From Bathymodiolus brooksi (Eukaryota > Mollusca > Bivalvia > Mytilida > Modiolidae), in NCBI GenBank assembly GCA_963680875.1, contig OY804580.1, positions 93,153,353 to 93,217,352 of the forward strand: a stretch of 64,000 bases of DNA, written 5' to 3'. A model generated the notes under the pieces. The model did not search any database and was not told the DNA's origin. It saw only the letters and a program-made list of their open reading frames with translations. This document shows positions 35,783 to 47,911 of this stretch, piece after piece. The stretch's first letter is position 1; each line of letters begins with the position of its first letter. Position numbers and translations under genes: made by a program.

Positions 35783-35966
35783 AAAGCAGGGGTAGATCCA
35801 GGATTTCAAGTTAGGGGGCGCACTTAAAAAACTTACGCCGAGCGGAGGGAGGCGAGAAAATTTTTGTGGTATTTCGTGTGAAAAATCACGATTTTATGCC
35901 AAAAAATCATATTTTTTCCAATTTTAGGGGGGGGGGGGGGTGCACCCTGGATCCACCCCTTTAAAG
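35783..35966. mobile_element. 184-bp MITE-like repeat with poly(G)
   Basis: AGGGGTAGATCCAGG- and CCTGGATCCACCCCT-type ends are inverted, and TAAAG stands outside both. Inside is a G-run at about 35926-35940. A partial relative with a longer G-run is at 36690-36735. Confidence 0.6.
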
Positions 35967-36994
35967 TGCCTAAGCAGAATAGCCAAAATATATATCTAAT
36001 AAACCATATCCTCATGCATCTCTTACATTCTTCAATTAGAAAAATAATTAATTCTTGTTACCCAGAAAAATCAAATTTTTACTAAAAACAATTAGTCCAC
36101 TCATGTTTTCAAAATTTATCTAACTTTGTTTCAAAATTAATTACTTTTGTATTTAAATTTAACCCGTCTTGAACAATATATTCTTATAGAATTAACTTCT
36201 TATTACATTATTACAAAACTACAACATATTGATTGATCGATTGGTTAACTATTTAACTTCTAGTGACCAATAGTTATGCTATATTTCTGACCAGGAAAAG
36301 TTTGAGACAACTGTAGTCAGAAGCCGTAAGTCGAAGGACACAGACAACGCAATACAATGACTAAAGCCAAGGTCATAACCTATTTTTCAGATTTACACAT
36401 TTTTAGATAGTGATTTTAGTACCTTGATAGAAAATCGTAATAATTTTCAATTTTCTCAAGCCGTTTGTGCGAAATCGTCAGGTAAACTTACCTGTTTAAA
36501 ACCGCGGGAAATATCTTACCTTACGTTGAATCTTTAACCGTCCTTCAGGACAACCTCACTATGAGTGTATATCCAGTCACCATAATCCCTATCATCTGTC
36601 CTCCACCATTGGGTGATCAGTACCATGTTCATGCATATTTACATCCTTGGAATCCATCACCGTGAACATATATGTACATATCTCAGGGGAGGATCCAGAG
36701 ACTGTTGACGGGGGGGGGGGGGGGGGGGGGGGCTCAGTTATGGAGCAATAATTGATGGAACCAACTGTAGTCCCAAAGCGGTTATGGCGTGTAGGTCGGC
36801 AAACCTTGTTTTCATTTCATTTAGCGTACAGTAGAGAAAAGGTACTGTTATTGACTTCCTAAAGTGGTCTTCTGGACTCTGCTTCAACACTATCTCTCAT
36901 TATTTGTCTCCCGCATATTCTAGATGTTTTAACCTCTATGTCTAGCGGTTCACATATTTTAGCACTCCTCTCAAAACACTGGTGGTTGAATTGT

Positions 36995-37507
36995 TCAACG
37001 TTTGCTCTGTAGTCTAGTGAGCTGTTTAGACGCTCCAATGACGGATACCATGTTGCTATTTCGCGGATCTTCTTGGCCCAATATATAGCATTCTACTGCC
37101 TTCATGATGAGTGACTTCCACATGGATTTCTTTGGAGGTTTTTCTACTAACTCATTGATGTTCGAAAAGTTGTATTTAATTAATGTTTTCTTGAGAATCG
37201 TAAACCAACTCTTACTCTCATTAGTTTTGATGTTGAGTTGACGGGTCATAAGTTGTTTTTCTATTGCGTCATCATGTTGTCTACATATGTTCTTAAACAG
37301 AGTCATATATTTGATATCTAATATAGCTTCGATGGGTAGTAAGCCTGATATGATATATATTGCCGGATCTGGAGCATTGGTAGGAAGAGACAGTATCTGT
37401 TTAAGTATGTTTTTTTGGAATACCTCTAGTTTCTTTAGATTAGTTTGCTTTGGTTGAACTATTTCTAGTCCATACATCAATACTGGTTGAACATATGTTT
37501 TGTACAA
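36995..37507 (-). pseudogene. LINE-1 reverse transcriptase, C-terminal part
   Basis: It encodes MYKTYVQPVLMYGLEIVQP and then LKKLEVFQKNILKQILSLP, the thumb-like YVQPVLMYG...LEVFQKN motif that follows the catalytic domain in many LINE RTs. It is in a different frame from the catalytic piece (37549-38418), so an indel lies at about 37510-37550. The 170-residue frame ends at 36995. Confidence 0.8.
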
Positions 37508-37548
37508 GGATATTGAAGTAATTGGGTCAAGCCCATTTTTCCATAAAA

Positions 37549-38418
37549 TCAGGTTGACAGAAGACTATATGCTGTTCGTCTAGCCTTCGTTATATTCTGC
37601 TCTATTTGTGAATTTTCTGGTTTTTGGTTCGATTTAGATCTAAGTATTCCAAGATGTGCGGATTTTTCAACTGTAGGCATGTCATCTTGATTGATCTTAA
37701 GTGGCAGGTTTTTATCTTGTTGATTTCTTCCTTTTTTATTTACTTCAATAACTACGCTTTTTTGAGGTTGAAGCTTGTATCGATGAGTTATGCTATATTG
37801 TACAGCTTGATTAACAAGAATTTGCAGATCATGTGGATTGTCACTAACTAAAGCAATGTCATCAGCACATGCAACAGCGTTGATAGTTATTGTTCCAATA
37901 CGACATCCTATTTTTGAGTTCTCGTATGATTTAAGTAGATCTTCAATGTATAATTTGTATAATTCAGCACTTAATAATCCTCCCTGTTTCACCCCCTGTT
38001 GGCAATCAAATGAGTCTGATACTTGTTGCTTCCACTTAATGCAAGTTCTTGTGTCATGATGTAGATTATCAATAATTTTCCATGTTGATGGTTGTATGTC
38101 CAGCAGATGTAATTTTCTCATTAAGATGTCTATGTCCACTACATCAAACGCAGATTTAGCGTCTAGTAATGCTAAATAAAATGGAGCTTTTTTATCTGAA
38201 TATTCCCTATACACCTCTTCGATTATGATGGCAGCATTTAATGGAGAGATGTTTGTAGTAAAGCCTCGTTGGAGTGGAGACTGTTTCTCCGTTAATATAG
38301 TGCGGAAGTTGGTTCTTGCTATGTGCTCTAGTAGTTTACATATTATTGGCAATACAACTATTCCCCTATTATTCTTTGAGTTATTTTTGTCTCCCTTGTT
38401 CTTATATATTGGAGACAA
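37549..38418 (-). pseudogene. LINE-1 reverse transcriptase, catalytic domain
   Basis: Motif A is LALLDAKSAFDVVD, motif B is CQQGVKQGGLLSAELY and motif C is ACADDIALVSDN, with the two catalytic Asp intact. An upstream block reads GIVVLPIICKLLEHIART. The 289-residue frame lacks the N-terminal RT part, which continues in another frame at 38433-38822. The clade cannot be fixed by eye. Confidence 0.88.
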
Positions 38419-38432
38419 AAGTCCAACTTTAG

Positions 38433-38822
38433 CTAATTCTGGAATTGAATCTTGTGCAATAATGTTATTGATAAATCTAGTAGGTGATGTAGAAATTGCT
38501 CTCCTGCATATATTATATTTTCAATTGATAAACCATAGATATCCTCGGATTTACCAGTAGTAATTGCCTTGATTGCTTCTTTCAATTCATCCATGGTAAC
38601 CACTCTCGGAATAATTTGATCATAGATTGATTTTATAGTGATGTAATCCTGTTGACATTGTTGTTTGAATCGAGTGTCAAAATCTGGATCATCAGAGGGC
38701 TGTGCCAAATTATGAAAGTGTTCGTGCCATCCTTTAAGTATATTGTCGCCTTCATATAGAGTATTACCAACATATAGATCTTCCACAATGATGTTTTTAT
38801 TGTTTCGTTGTTTTCCGATCAT
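38433..38822 (-). pseudogene. LINE-1 linker and RT N-terminal piece
   Basis: It encodes ILKGWHEHFHNLAQPSDDPD and then MDELKEAIKAITTGKSEDIY. This is the W..HF...L and AI..L..GK..D region that leads into RT in LINE ORF2 proteins. Frame changes separate it from its neighbours on both sides. Confidence 0.8.
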
Positions 38823-38860
38823 TTGGTAAAATATTATCTTGTTATAAGACTGTGCATTGA

Positions 38861-39124
38861 TTATTTTGTCCCTTTCTTCATGTTTTCGCTTAGATCTTCT
38901 TTTCTAATTTCAGTACGATAGATGTTCCTGGTCTCAACTTTATGCAAGAGGAGTGGATGTTCTGGACGCTTTGGTTTTTCCGCTTCTTTCCACTGTTTAT
39001 GAGCTAATTTGTTTTGTTTTATGGCTATTTTAATGTCATTGTTCCAGATATTCAGTTTAAGTTTGTTTTTTCCATACTTTCTTTGGTTAGAGCATTGTTT
39101 GGCCGAATCATTAAGTATTTCCAT
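38861..39124 (-). pseudogene. LINE-1 inter-domain basic linker
   Basis: A lysine-rich segment (NIWNNDIKIAIKQNKLAHKQ, then WKEAEKPKRPEHPLL) of the type found between endonuclease and RT. It overlaps the end of the endonuclease frame by 73 bp in another frame, so the last residues of that frame are probably out of register. Confidence 0.7.
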
Positions 39125-40053
39125 AGTTTTTCTATAGTTTGAGTTAATGAGTAATTTTCATTAATTGAGTCATTTTTCAGTTTTGAAATCTTTGTGTTAA
39201 CCTTAGATTCATATTTGGGAGTGTCCATCTTATCCCATCTAGTTCTGGTTTGCTGGTTTAGCTCGACTTTCTTCCTTTTTAACGTACGGATAAGCTTAAG
39301 TTTAATTGGATGATGATCCGATACATGTGTATCATCTATTTTTTCTGTAAGTACTTGCGCTGTTGTCTTATATAAGAAATAGTCAATCTCTGAAACTTCC
39401 ACTCCTTTTGCATTTATAAATGTAGGACCATGAAAATTGATTTGAAGTTCGCAATCAGCAATAAGTTCTTTTAATTTACTGGCTCTTCTGGAGTTATTGT
39501 TCTTAGATATATCCTCGTTAAAATCACCCCCAATTACTATTTCATGCGAGTTCTGGTATTTCTGTATAATTTCGAAAATTTGATCAATACATTCCGAGTA
39601 CTCTTCATAACGATCATTCTCCACTTTTGTTGGTAAATAGGTTGAGATGCATAAGATTGGAATATTAGTTTTTAGCTCAATGCATTGTATCCTTGAATTT
39701 CCTTCTTTAAATACCTTTACTAACGGATCGATACATTTAGACCATAGGATAGCGACTCCACAGTATCCTCTGTGACATCTTGTAAAAATGAAGTCTTCAT
39801 CTCCAGTATTGACGGCTTTACCGATTCCGCAGTATTTTTGACTAACTTCACTTAATAGCGATAATTCATGGTCGAATAACCAGTGTTCTTGTAGAAGTAG
39901 TATATCAATTTTGCTATGATGATGGTGGAGAAAAGGTCCAATAGTTTTAATATTTTTACAGTTAAAAGATAAAAAGTTAACTTCTTTTGTTTTGACAGCC
40001 TCGGCTCTTTCCATTTTCACTACATTCTTTTGTGGTGTACTGGATTTATCCAT
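39052..40053 (-). pseudogene. LINE-1 AP-type endonuclease
   Basis: The conserved residues of the exonuclease/endonuclease/phosphatase fold are visible: NFLSFNCKNI (Asn near 31), ILLLQEHWL (Glu near 56), STYLP, IGGDFNED (Asp and Asn near 175) and THVSDHHPIKL (Asp and His near 245). The domain looks complete. Its ATG lies 34 nt inside the end of the preceding coiled-coil frame, so an overlapping ORF1/ORF2 arrangement is possible. Confidence 0.88.
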
Positions 40054-40934
40054 AAAAAAGGCTGATTCGTCTGAACTGATGGATGATTCATTCTATTGTT
40101 GTCTGAGAGTTGAGAAGCTTCATGTACGTGAGGATGACTTGTTTGATACTGGATGTTAGCTTCTCTCTCTCTATTGCTAGTGCATAGATTGTACCGGTAA
40201 TGCATGTGATGAGGTTTTGTAGCTATATTTTTTGAATTTCCAAGTTGCTGTGATGGTATATCTTGGCTAAGTATCAGCGGTTGACCTTGGTAATAGTTGA
40301 TATCTTTGTCTTGAGTAACAATTGGAATTATGGGTGTTGAAACCGACGATTTAGACCTTAAATGATGTGGTGCAGAGCAGTGTTGACCACCTTTTTGATC
40401 AACGCTTGATGGTTCATATGTTGAAGTAACTCTGTCCGGAGATTCCGGTGTATAACTATTCGTAGATTCGAACATTTTATCGAGTTGTTTATCCATTTGT
40501 TGTACCAGAAAATGTGAAACTTTTTCATGCATCTTCTCTAAGGTTTTCTCTATATAACTCGTAGGCGTGTTAGACGGAGAAGGATCTTTGGTTGAATTTT
40601 GTCGTATGCATTGTTCGCTCTGATGGTGTGCCATGGGTTCGCATTTCTGTTGTAAAATTTTGTTTGATCTTTCTAGTTCATTCACTCTACCTTCCAATTT
40701 CGTTACATAGGATTGCAGCCAGATTCTTTCGTTTTGCATCTCCTCACTTATTTTCTCTCTAATTTTCAACTCTTCTTCTCTTTTTCTTAGTTTTTGTTCC
40801 CTAAGTTTCAGTTCGTTTGATCTATTCTCCTTTTTTTTCTTTTCTGATTCTGCTATACTTGAATCTAATGATTGTCTTTCTATATTGCCTGTATTGTTGG
40901 AGTTTAATTCAACTGTTTCCTGGGTTGTCGTCAC
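40020..40934 (-). pseudogene. LINE-1 ORF1, coiled-coil part
   Basis: A strongly charged heptad region (SNELKLREQKLRKREEELKI, then REKISEEMQNERIW and VTKLEGRVNELERSNKILQQ) is followed by a Ser/Pro/Gln-rich low-complexity stretch. It lies in the same frame as the PHD-finger piece, separated only by a TAA at 40938-40940. The two were probably one ORF1 protein. The start used here (GTG) has no biological weight. Confidence 0.75.
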
Positions 40935-40937
40935 TTT

Positions 40938-41537
40938 TTATAAAGTTTCATCTTCATTTTGATTGTGCATTGTTTCAAATTTGCAATTTGGGCACATATA
41001 TTCATCTTGCTCATAAATAGCACATTCTTCATGATTAGGTTGATTACAGACTGTACATCTTACTAATTGCGTTTGAATAGGTAGGTTACATGTATTACAT
41101 GTGTTTATTAGTTCTTCTTCAAGTATGGCTTGGGCACCAGATTGAAATTTATGAGTTACTATAACATTGTTAGTAATTGAGTGAGTATAAACGGGACTTG
41201 TACATGTTGTTTTATCCTTCTCTATACACAATTTACAAATATAATTGTTTTTTCCTTCCGTATTTTCAATTGCTGTTATTTCTTCTGAGTTAAGTTTCAG
41301 ACATCTATAGTGCACCCAGTGTTGTCCTTGATCACAATACAGGGCCTTTGACAGAACGTTGCGTTTGCATTTACAGCATCTCTCATTGTCCATTTCTACG
41401 GTGTTTTCAGTACTGGTAGAAATTTCCTTGTCCTGGTGTTGTTGTGGGAGTTTCAACTTTTTCAGTTCATCTTCAAGTTTTTCATTCAAACTTCTGACAT
41501 TAATATGTTTTCCATTCAAAACAACTTCTTTTATCAC
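40938..41537 (-). pseudogene. LINE-1 ORF1, PHD-type zinc-finger part
   Basis: The Cys/His series CCKCKRN, ALYCDQGQHWVHYRC and YICKLC (about residues 54-104) has PHD-finger spacing. A second set, CNTCNLP, RCTVCNQPNHEEC and YMCPNC (about 146-189), follows. It shares its frame with the preceding 41559-41990 piece across a TAA at 41559-41561. Confidence 0.8.
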
Positions 41538-41558
41538 TTTATGTATATGTGGTAGGTC

Positions 41559-41990
41559 TTAATCAATAAAGGTTCTTGTTCCTTTTCCATTTACTAGAAA
41601 CTTACACTTTGTGTTATACAGAGTAAGTGTGTACTGATGTTTATCTTCATCATATACTTTGAAGACAGTGCTTAGGTTGAGACCTTTTTTGTCATTATCT
41701 TTGGTAATTTCTACTCTACGGTTGCTATTGATCATATTATCATAATAATAAGCGATTGCATTTTTGACTAGTTCATATGTAATTGCATCAGCATTTCCAA
41801 CAATGCCGCCTCCTGTTTGATGGTACTGAAATTGAACTTCTCTCTTTGTTGCCAGAATTTTCTTTTCTAGTGTTTTCTCTAAATTAAGGGAGAATTTTTT
41901 CTCTCTGTTTATCTGAACTAAATTCGAATGTGTTTGGGAAGTGGTATTCTGATCAAGATTGTCACTACAGTTTTCTATCAACACCAACAT
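41559..41990 (-). pseudogene. LINE-1 ORF1, N-terminal part of unknown fold
   Basis: The 143-residue frame contains GGGIVGNADAITYELVKNAI and then TLTLYNTKCKFLVNGKG. I do not recognise a domain. Its ATG overlaps the end of the SGNH frame by 13 nt. Confidence 0.6.
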
Positions 41991-42709
41991 TCGTCTCTGA
42001 TCTTCACTGCTAATTTTCTCATCAATGTTCTTGCTAGTTCAGGATGTGGATGCACACCGTCTCTATATAGTTGAAAATTATAATTATCTCTTGTTAGTGA
42101 ATGTTTGTTTTTCGATTTGTTGGATTTCTTGTGGCTAAGGTCTTGTGAGAAATTTTGAGAAATCTTATCTGTTCTACTATTTAGATGCCTTATGTATTCA
42201 TTTAATGAATGGATCTGACCTAGTAATTGTTCGTCCTGTTCTTTAAATTGATTCACATCTATATGCCCTTTGGATTTATTAAGCTCATAAATTGAATACA
42301 CTGGAATTTCTAAGAAAGTGAGAGTACAGGCTGGGTATGAATCAAGTATTGTAATAATTCCTTCAAAGTTTACTTTTATATTTGCCAGTGAACTATTGTC
42401 ACATGATGTCAAAGAGATATATTGTTTATTTTTTGTTGTAAGATCGCAAGTACCAATCCAAATGTACAATGCAATATTGTCGTAATGACCAATCTGTTCG
42501 TCTATATTTTGACGTAACCAGTCCAAGGCTTGAGTGGAGTTACGACCTGCTCTACACCACCATTTAATGCTCTGTTCAACACTATTTGTGGCCTGATCCC
42601 GTAGACTGTATCCTTTGCTGTCAGACAAGATAATTGGAGTTATAGTTTGGGTTCCAGTTGGATTTTGGAACGGACGAGCTAAATATTTCTGCAATTTCCC
42701 CTTCGACAT
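41978..42709 (-). CDS. LINE-1 SGNH/GDSL-hydrolase-like ORF
   Basis: This is an intact 243-residue frame. Block I is PIILSDSKGYSLRD (residues about 25-38), block III is LYIWIGTCDLTT (about 81-92, with Asp where Asn is usual) and block V is LYRDGVHPHPELA (about 214-226) with the Asp-x-x-His pair. Together they match the SGNH hydrolase fold. Esterase domains of this kind occur in ORF1 of CR1-like LINEs, where their role is not established. The spacing between blocks looks plausible for the family. Whether it is enzymatically active cannot be judged. Confidence 0.75.
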   Translation of the reverse strand: MSKGKLQKYLARPFQNPTGTQTITPIILSDSKGYSLRDQATNSVEQSIKWWCRAGRNSTQALDWLRQNIDEQIGHYDNIALYIWIGTCDLTTKNKQYISLTSCDNSSLANIKVNFEGIITILDSYPACTLTFLEIPVYSIYELNKSKGHIDVNQFKEQDEQLLGQIHSLNEYIRHLNSRTDKISQNFSQDLSHKKSNKSKNKHSLTRDNYNFQLYRDGVHPHPELARTLMRKLAVKIRDECWC

Positions 42710-43340
42710 GTGTGAAAGATATACACGTGTACAAAACTATCGCCAAAAATCAAGGTACGTCGTGGTGTGTCCCACTGTCGACCTTGTTAAAACGAAATTT
42801 TGATTAGAAAAGAGAAGGGGAGACGATTTTAAAATAATAAAATTCAGCTATTTACGACTATGAGCATGAGTAGAATAAAATCTAAAATGATGCTGGCTAT
42901 TTGTAATAATATAGCTCTTCTGTTTAAAAAGATAAAAGGTTATAATATAAAGCACATAAATAAAAGGTAAAATTGGTGTCCTATGCGGCCACGGTTTTTT
43001 CGAGAATGGCGGAAAGCTGTGTATTGCGTAAAAAGTTTTGATGATCAATAAAACTAAAATACTGAATAAAACTATGAATAAACCATGAATAAGTTATCAT
43101 GCATCAATATTCCCTTTGCTTCTTGACACCATTGAATGATACCAAAACCGTCAGAGAACATAAAAAATCAGGAGCAAGTTAAAAAGCAGCCATCACCATC
43201 ACCAGCACCGGATATCAATCGTGCTTATAATTATTCTCCTTTAAAAATCTCCTGTCGTGACGTCGTTCGTGTCATCTCTTTATGGGGACAAAGATAATCA
43301 TACGATATCCCTTCTTTGTATGCAAAACGGTTGGGTGGGT

Positions 43341-43480
43341 CACAGTATCTTGACGTTTTTATCTGGCGAAAGAGAGAAAAATCTGTATAAAATCTGTATA
43401 TTATATATATAAAGACTATAATATACAGATTTTATACAGATTTTTCTCTATTTCTCCATATAAAACGTCAAGATACTGTG
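43341..43480. mobile_element. 140-bp snapback MITE
   Basis: CACAGTATCTTGACG and CGTCAAGATACTGTG are exact inverted ends, and the arms stay paired to the centre (AGAAAAATCTGTATAAAATC against its complement). The flanks share GGTGGGT (43334-43340 and 43481-43487), a possible 7- or 8-bp target duplication. Confidence 0.8.
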
Positions 43481-44507
43481 GGTGGGTGGACATTGGTAAC
43501 TGTATTGTTAATAAAGCTAACGTTAAAAGGTTAAGTATACTAATTAAAAAATTTTGCTTGTAAAAATATACTAAAATGAAAGAATAAATACCGTGGTTCT
43601 AGGATATCCTCCCTTGGGTTCATCGTGCATATATGGGTCTGTCTTCGTAACAAATGTGAAATATCAAACAGTTATTGCCGTGCCATGGCGCGTTTTTGTA
43701 AATAAGACCGTTGGAAAAAATTTCAAATTATTCAATTCTGACTTAAAATTTGTGTCTGTCCTTTCAAATGTAGACCGTAAATGGGTCATTATAAAAAAAA
43801 CACGCACTTTTCTGTTATTACGCAATTAAAAGGCAAATATCAACCACAATGATTGGAGAAAACATGTTTTGCATGAAGGCACATCAGCTTTCTATAGTTT
43901 TACCATCTAAATCCAGATTGGTCCAATTGCGAATTTATACTAGCTACACGAAGACCTGTTTTTTCCTTGGTGTTACCTGTTATTTTTCCAGAATGACTTA
44001 CTTTTGGTCATTTGTACTATTCAGATGTTATGATTTTATTCGATCTTTATATTATTTTTGAACTATTCCTAAAACTCTAATAGCACAACATTATTTTTGC
44101 TTGATATATATTGAAATTTAAAAAGAAAATTAACAAAAACCTGCAGTTATAGATTTTCATGTCTTTGGTGTTGCCCTTCCTATTAAGCCTGATAAGAGTT
44201 CTCTGTCTTGTCATATTTGAAGCAAAAATAGTTTCTCCCTTTGCTTATTTCCTGTTTCATGATATGTGCAGACGACAAAAACAAAAATGACCCATAAACT
44301 AATATAGAGCCGAAAAGGTACGTGCGATTGATATAGTATATAAATTGTATGTCTGTGGTGTACTTCTCACTACTTCCTTTTGTTAGAATTGAACAAAATG
44401 TAAAAATATACAATACATTACATTTGGTATTCTTCACAGGATATACATATAAAATATAGTCAGGAAGAAATTATTTTCCTTTTATCCTGAAAATACTTAC
44501 CTGTTTC

Positions 44508-44558
44508 CTGTGGTGTTACTGTCAATGGTATTACCATAAAGATTGTGTAACACCACAG
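44508..44558. repeat. short inverted repeat
   Basis: TGTGGTGTTAC and GTAACACCACA pair around 27 bp. The GGTGTTAC motif also appears nearby at 43970. Confidence 0.5.
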
Positions 44559-44879
44559 AGCCCCTTAAATTAAACTTTGTAAATTACGACTAACGTAAAT
44601 GAAAGCTATTTAACGACTTAGTGTGTCACGAACGTGAATTCCACATCTCGCTGTTCTCCATTCAACGATTACTGACAAGTCATAAGTAATACATTTGATG
44701 TAAAAATGCATTAAAGGGAGGTAAATGTTCATATACAAATAATCAGAGTTACTAGTATTTATCATTCATATTGTTTTCCCTATACTATATTTTTTGAGAG
44801 AAGTCTATTTATAAATTTCCTGGCGAATATTGTCTAAATGTAATTAAAATCCACCTGTGATGTAAATCTATTGTCTAAG

Positions 44880-45112
44880 CTCTCCATTATTTTTAAGGAA
44901 TGGAGAGTTATGAACAATGTGGACAGGGGCAGAGTTATTGTTCTCTTTGTACTTTTAGATACTATATACAGATTTTATTTGCTACAAGATTAATAATTAA
45001 TCAAATTAATAAAGTACAATGGGTGGATTTTAAGTTGGAGAATGTCCTCGTATCTCTCCATTCCTTAAAAACAATTATTTTTAAGGAATGGAGAGTTACT
45101 TGGACATTCTCC
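44880..45112. repeat. two related hairpins
   Basis: At 44880-44909, CTCTCCATT and AATGGAGAG flank a short loop. At 45037-45112, arms of 35 bp (GGAGAATGTCC, CTCTCCATTCCTTAAAAA) pair with about 32 matches and a 6-bp loop. Both contain the TTTTTAAGGAATGGAGAG core. Confidence 0.8.
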
Positions 45113-45534
45113 TATACGTAAACAGCTAGAGTACAAAAGTTCTGCAAGTATTTTTTAAAATATTTTTTATTTCAAATTAAATGCTTTTGTTTTTGTTATT
45201 TTTTAATTTATATGTTTTTAATATATTTTTTTCGATGTTCAATCGATGCCTGTGATGTCACTTTGGTCACTTTCATCATCAGAATAATCAAATAACTTTA
45301 TTGTCATTAAACATAAACATGTCTGTGACAAATATAAACAAATTTCATTGTGAGCAACGAAGCATAGAACATAATGATATAAATGTATTCTTTGAAACGA
45401 TGTTAAGGAGAGCATTTTTCATAGAATAAAATAAATGCATATAAAAGTACATGAATTATTTCACCTCGTCTGTCGATACAGCTTACATGCATTGTGCAAC
45501 CCCATTATTCAATCGCCAATCCATGGCGCACATT

Positions 45535-45905
45535 GTCAGAAAATATATAATTTAACTGTACGAGCTGTAGAAACAGGTAGAAAAGCGAGCTCTTCTGATC
45601 TATTTCGCAACTAGTGCAAATTAATTTTATATCTACCGACAATCTACGTGTATTGTGTTTATCCTGCAAGGTCAGACAGGTTAAAACAAATGTCAAATTG
45701 TCTAAAAATAGATTAAAAAAGTATTATAGTTTTCAATGGTGTCCTCTAACAAGTCCGCGCTTTTACTGTTGCCATTCCTTACTGTCGCTATATATATTAT
45801 AGTATACATTCACGAATCAGATACCAGAAAAGCTTTATTAGGTTCATGATAAAATGACACTACTACAACTACTAACAATCACACAATTGCAGAATAAAAT
45901 ACGTC
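45535..45905 (-). repeat. dispersed repeat G, copy 1
   Basis: The segment is homologous over its length to 49885-50265 (ATCCTGCAA, TTTCGCA, AACAAGTCCG/ATCAAGTCCG, AAAAGCTTTATTAGGTTCATGA against CAAAGCTTTATAAGGTCCATGA). It is diverged, with no convincing coding frame. Confidence 0.55.
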
Positions 45906-47069
45906 ACAATAATTTCAATATGAACTAATATTTATATGTTTTCATATCTATAATGAATCATTGATGTATTTAAAGGTTTACGTGAATTTTCTTTGCATCA
46001 ATACCTTCAGAAAATATGATTTTTGATGAACAAATTAAATTATGAGGACATTATTTATTATGATCTAGGTCAGACTTTAAACTCCGAACCCACAATGCGT
46101 GACAGTTCTACAACTAACTATATACAGCTAAAATAAAAGTGAAAACAAACAATAGTTGCTTACAAAGGCCATAAGGTTTACTCAGAATCTGGAAATCGAA
46201 GGAATACAGTGGAAAAATGAGAATAGGACAAAAAGACAAACATTAGTCGACAAACACACCACGGAAAACTAAGTAAAACACCCGCAAATCAGTCAGTGAA
46301 TGAACACGCTCATCGACAATCCGGAGTGATAAAAAAGAAAATAAATGAAAAAGTAAGCATTTACAAAGGTCAGAGGTGATAACACGGAGGTGGAAACGAA
46401 TTTCTGATATGGCCTCAACATACGCTATAAACAAGATTATCATCCCTCCCTCCCGCTATACCTACCTGCTGACTCCATAAACAAAACTCGTATCAAAGTT
46501 CGCTTGAGCTGAGCTGGACTTATCAACTGTGAGCAGGAGTTATCACCAAATTCTCCCAACATTTAAATGATAATTCCTGTAAAGACGACAAAAGTAAATA
46601 AAATTCAGCAACACCATTAGCTAGTTAACATTTTATTTTTTAAACATATATCAAATTAGGAACTGTCGTGTCCGGGATATCAACAAAATCGTCCTACAAA
46701 AATGTACTTGTCACAACTCTTGATAACCTCTGCTGAGACGTCATAATTGTTACGTCATAAGCGAGGTCGTGACCTTTGTGTTTTCTAAAACGGAACGGCA
46801 TTGGTAAACAAAACCGGTGAATCCTATTGCCGACTTTGATGTTTGTATTAAAAAAAACAATGAATATCACCATTAAAGGAACAATTCAACAATCTTAACA
46901 TTTACATAAACCTGTTAAAATGAATGGTATATTTGCAAACTACTTATGAACTATGTTTTGGGGAAGCGTATTTTGAATATTTTGACTCATGTGATTTTTC
47001 CCGCGAAAATACAAATACAGATGTATCGGTGTTTATGTTAGATTTAAGGATGATAAATATGTCATGTGA

Positions 47070-47214
47070 ATGTGAATATGATTGATACTGAAAAATATCA
47101 GCCTGCTCGACAGAATATGAAGTTTGTGACTCGTTCGCTTCGCTCACTCGCCACCAAACTTCATATTCTGGCTTGGCAGGCTGATATTTTTGGTATCAAT
47201 CAATTCACATCCAG
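47070..47214. mobile_element. 145-bp foldback element
   Basis: TGTGAATATGATTGATAC at the left pairs with GTATCAATCAATTCACA at the right. The arms continue through AATATCAGCCTGC and CAGAATATGAAGTTTG. The loop contains TCGTTCGCTTCGCTCACTCG. Confidence 0.75.
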
Positions 47215-47911
47215 ATAACATATACTTATTATGATACAGGAATACATTTGTAATAATGCATGCTGCCAGTGTCTCTAGATTGTCCATTCTTGATTTTCCC
47301 TGTCGGTTTTCTCTGACGTTTATTTGCTATGGATTTAGTTGTCAAGTCCTCAGGCACTTGTTTCATCCGTTTCAGTGACTGAAAAATAGAAAACGCGACT
47401 TTCGCTGAATATTCTTGTCCAATTCGTCTGAGGGGGGCCCGGTATTTATATTTAAATGTGGCAGTCGAAAAGAGAAATATCTCGGGAGTGTAACGATACA
47501 ATTGTGTCAGCGAAAGGATCACAAATAAGCGAAAAATATTGAGGCGAAGTGGGGAAGGGGTAAAGGGCATATGTTTACCTTGAAGTAAGGAAGAGGAGGG
47601 GCATATATTTTTTGAATGAAACAAGTGCCTGTGGTCAAGTCTCTGATATTCTCAGTGACAGTACTTTTGAATACTGTCAACAAACACAAGATGTAATTAC
47701 ATGGATGGAAAAATGAGCCTTATATTCCATGTTTATGAATATTGTAGATTGTAAAACCCAATGATTGCGATAGGAATATTTCTTCAACACCTTATGGACA
47801 TTAGGGTTGTGAATTAATAATTCATATTATACTTTATGCCAATTTATTTGATAATTCGGCAATTTCATTGGTAAATGTAGATGTGGTATTTTTCTCTAAC
47901 TTTTCTTAACG

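Larger units (their letters stand above)
32981..36900. other. 3' flank of the CACHD1-like gene, repeat-rich, no gene seen
   Basis: It contains a MITE (33436-33614), SINE pieces around a 50-bp array (33904-34370), family F repeats (about 34395-34545 and 35665-35760), a SINE (35079-35230), a MITE-like element (35783-35966) and poly(G) tracts. The 3' UTR must start at 32981 but its end is not clear. Confidence 0.6.
36900..42800 (-). mobile_element. decayed CR1-like LINE, minus strand, about 5.8 kb
   Basis: Reading the minus strand 5' to 3', an SGNH-hydrolase-like ORF (42709-41978), a three-piece ORF1 with PHD-type zinc fingers and coiled coil (41990-40020), an AP-type endonuclease (40053-39052) and reverse transcriptase pieces (39124-36995) follow in order. 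Esterase and PHD domains in ORF1 are known for CR1-like non-LTR retrotransposons. Several stops and frame changes show it is inactive or that the sequence has indels. Exact ends are not determined; no clear target duplication was seen. Confidence 0.85.

Noticed and set aside
47229..47624. 131-residue minus-strand ORF
   Set aside because: Its end overlaps a dispersed repeat block (TCTCTAGATTGTCC type) and no domain or splice signal supports it.
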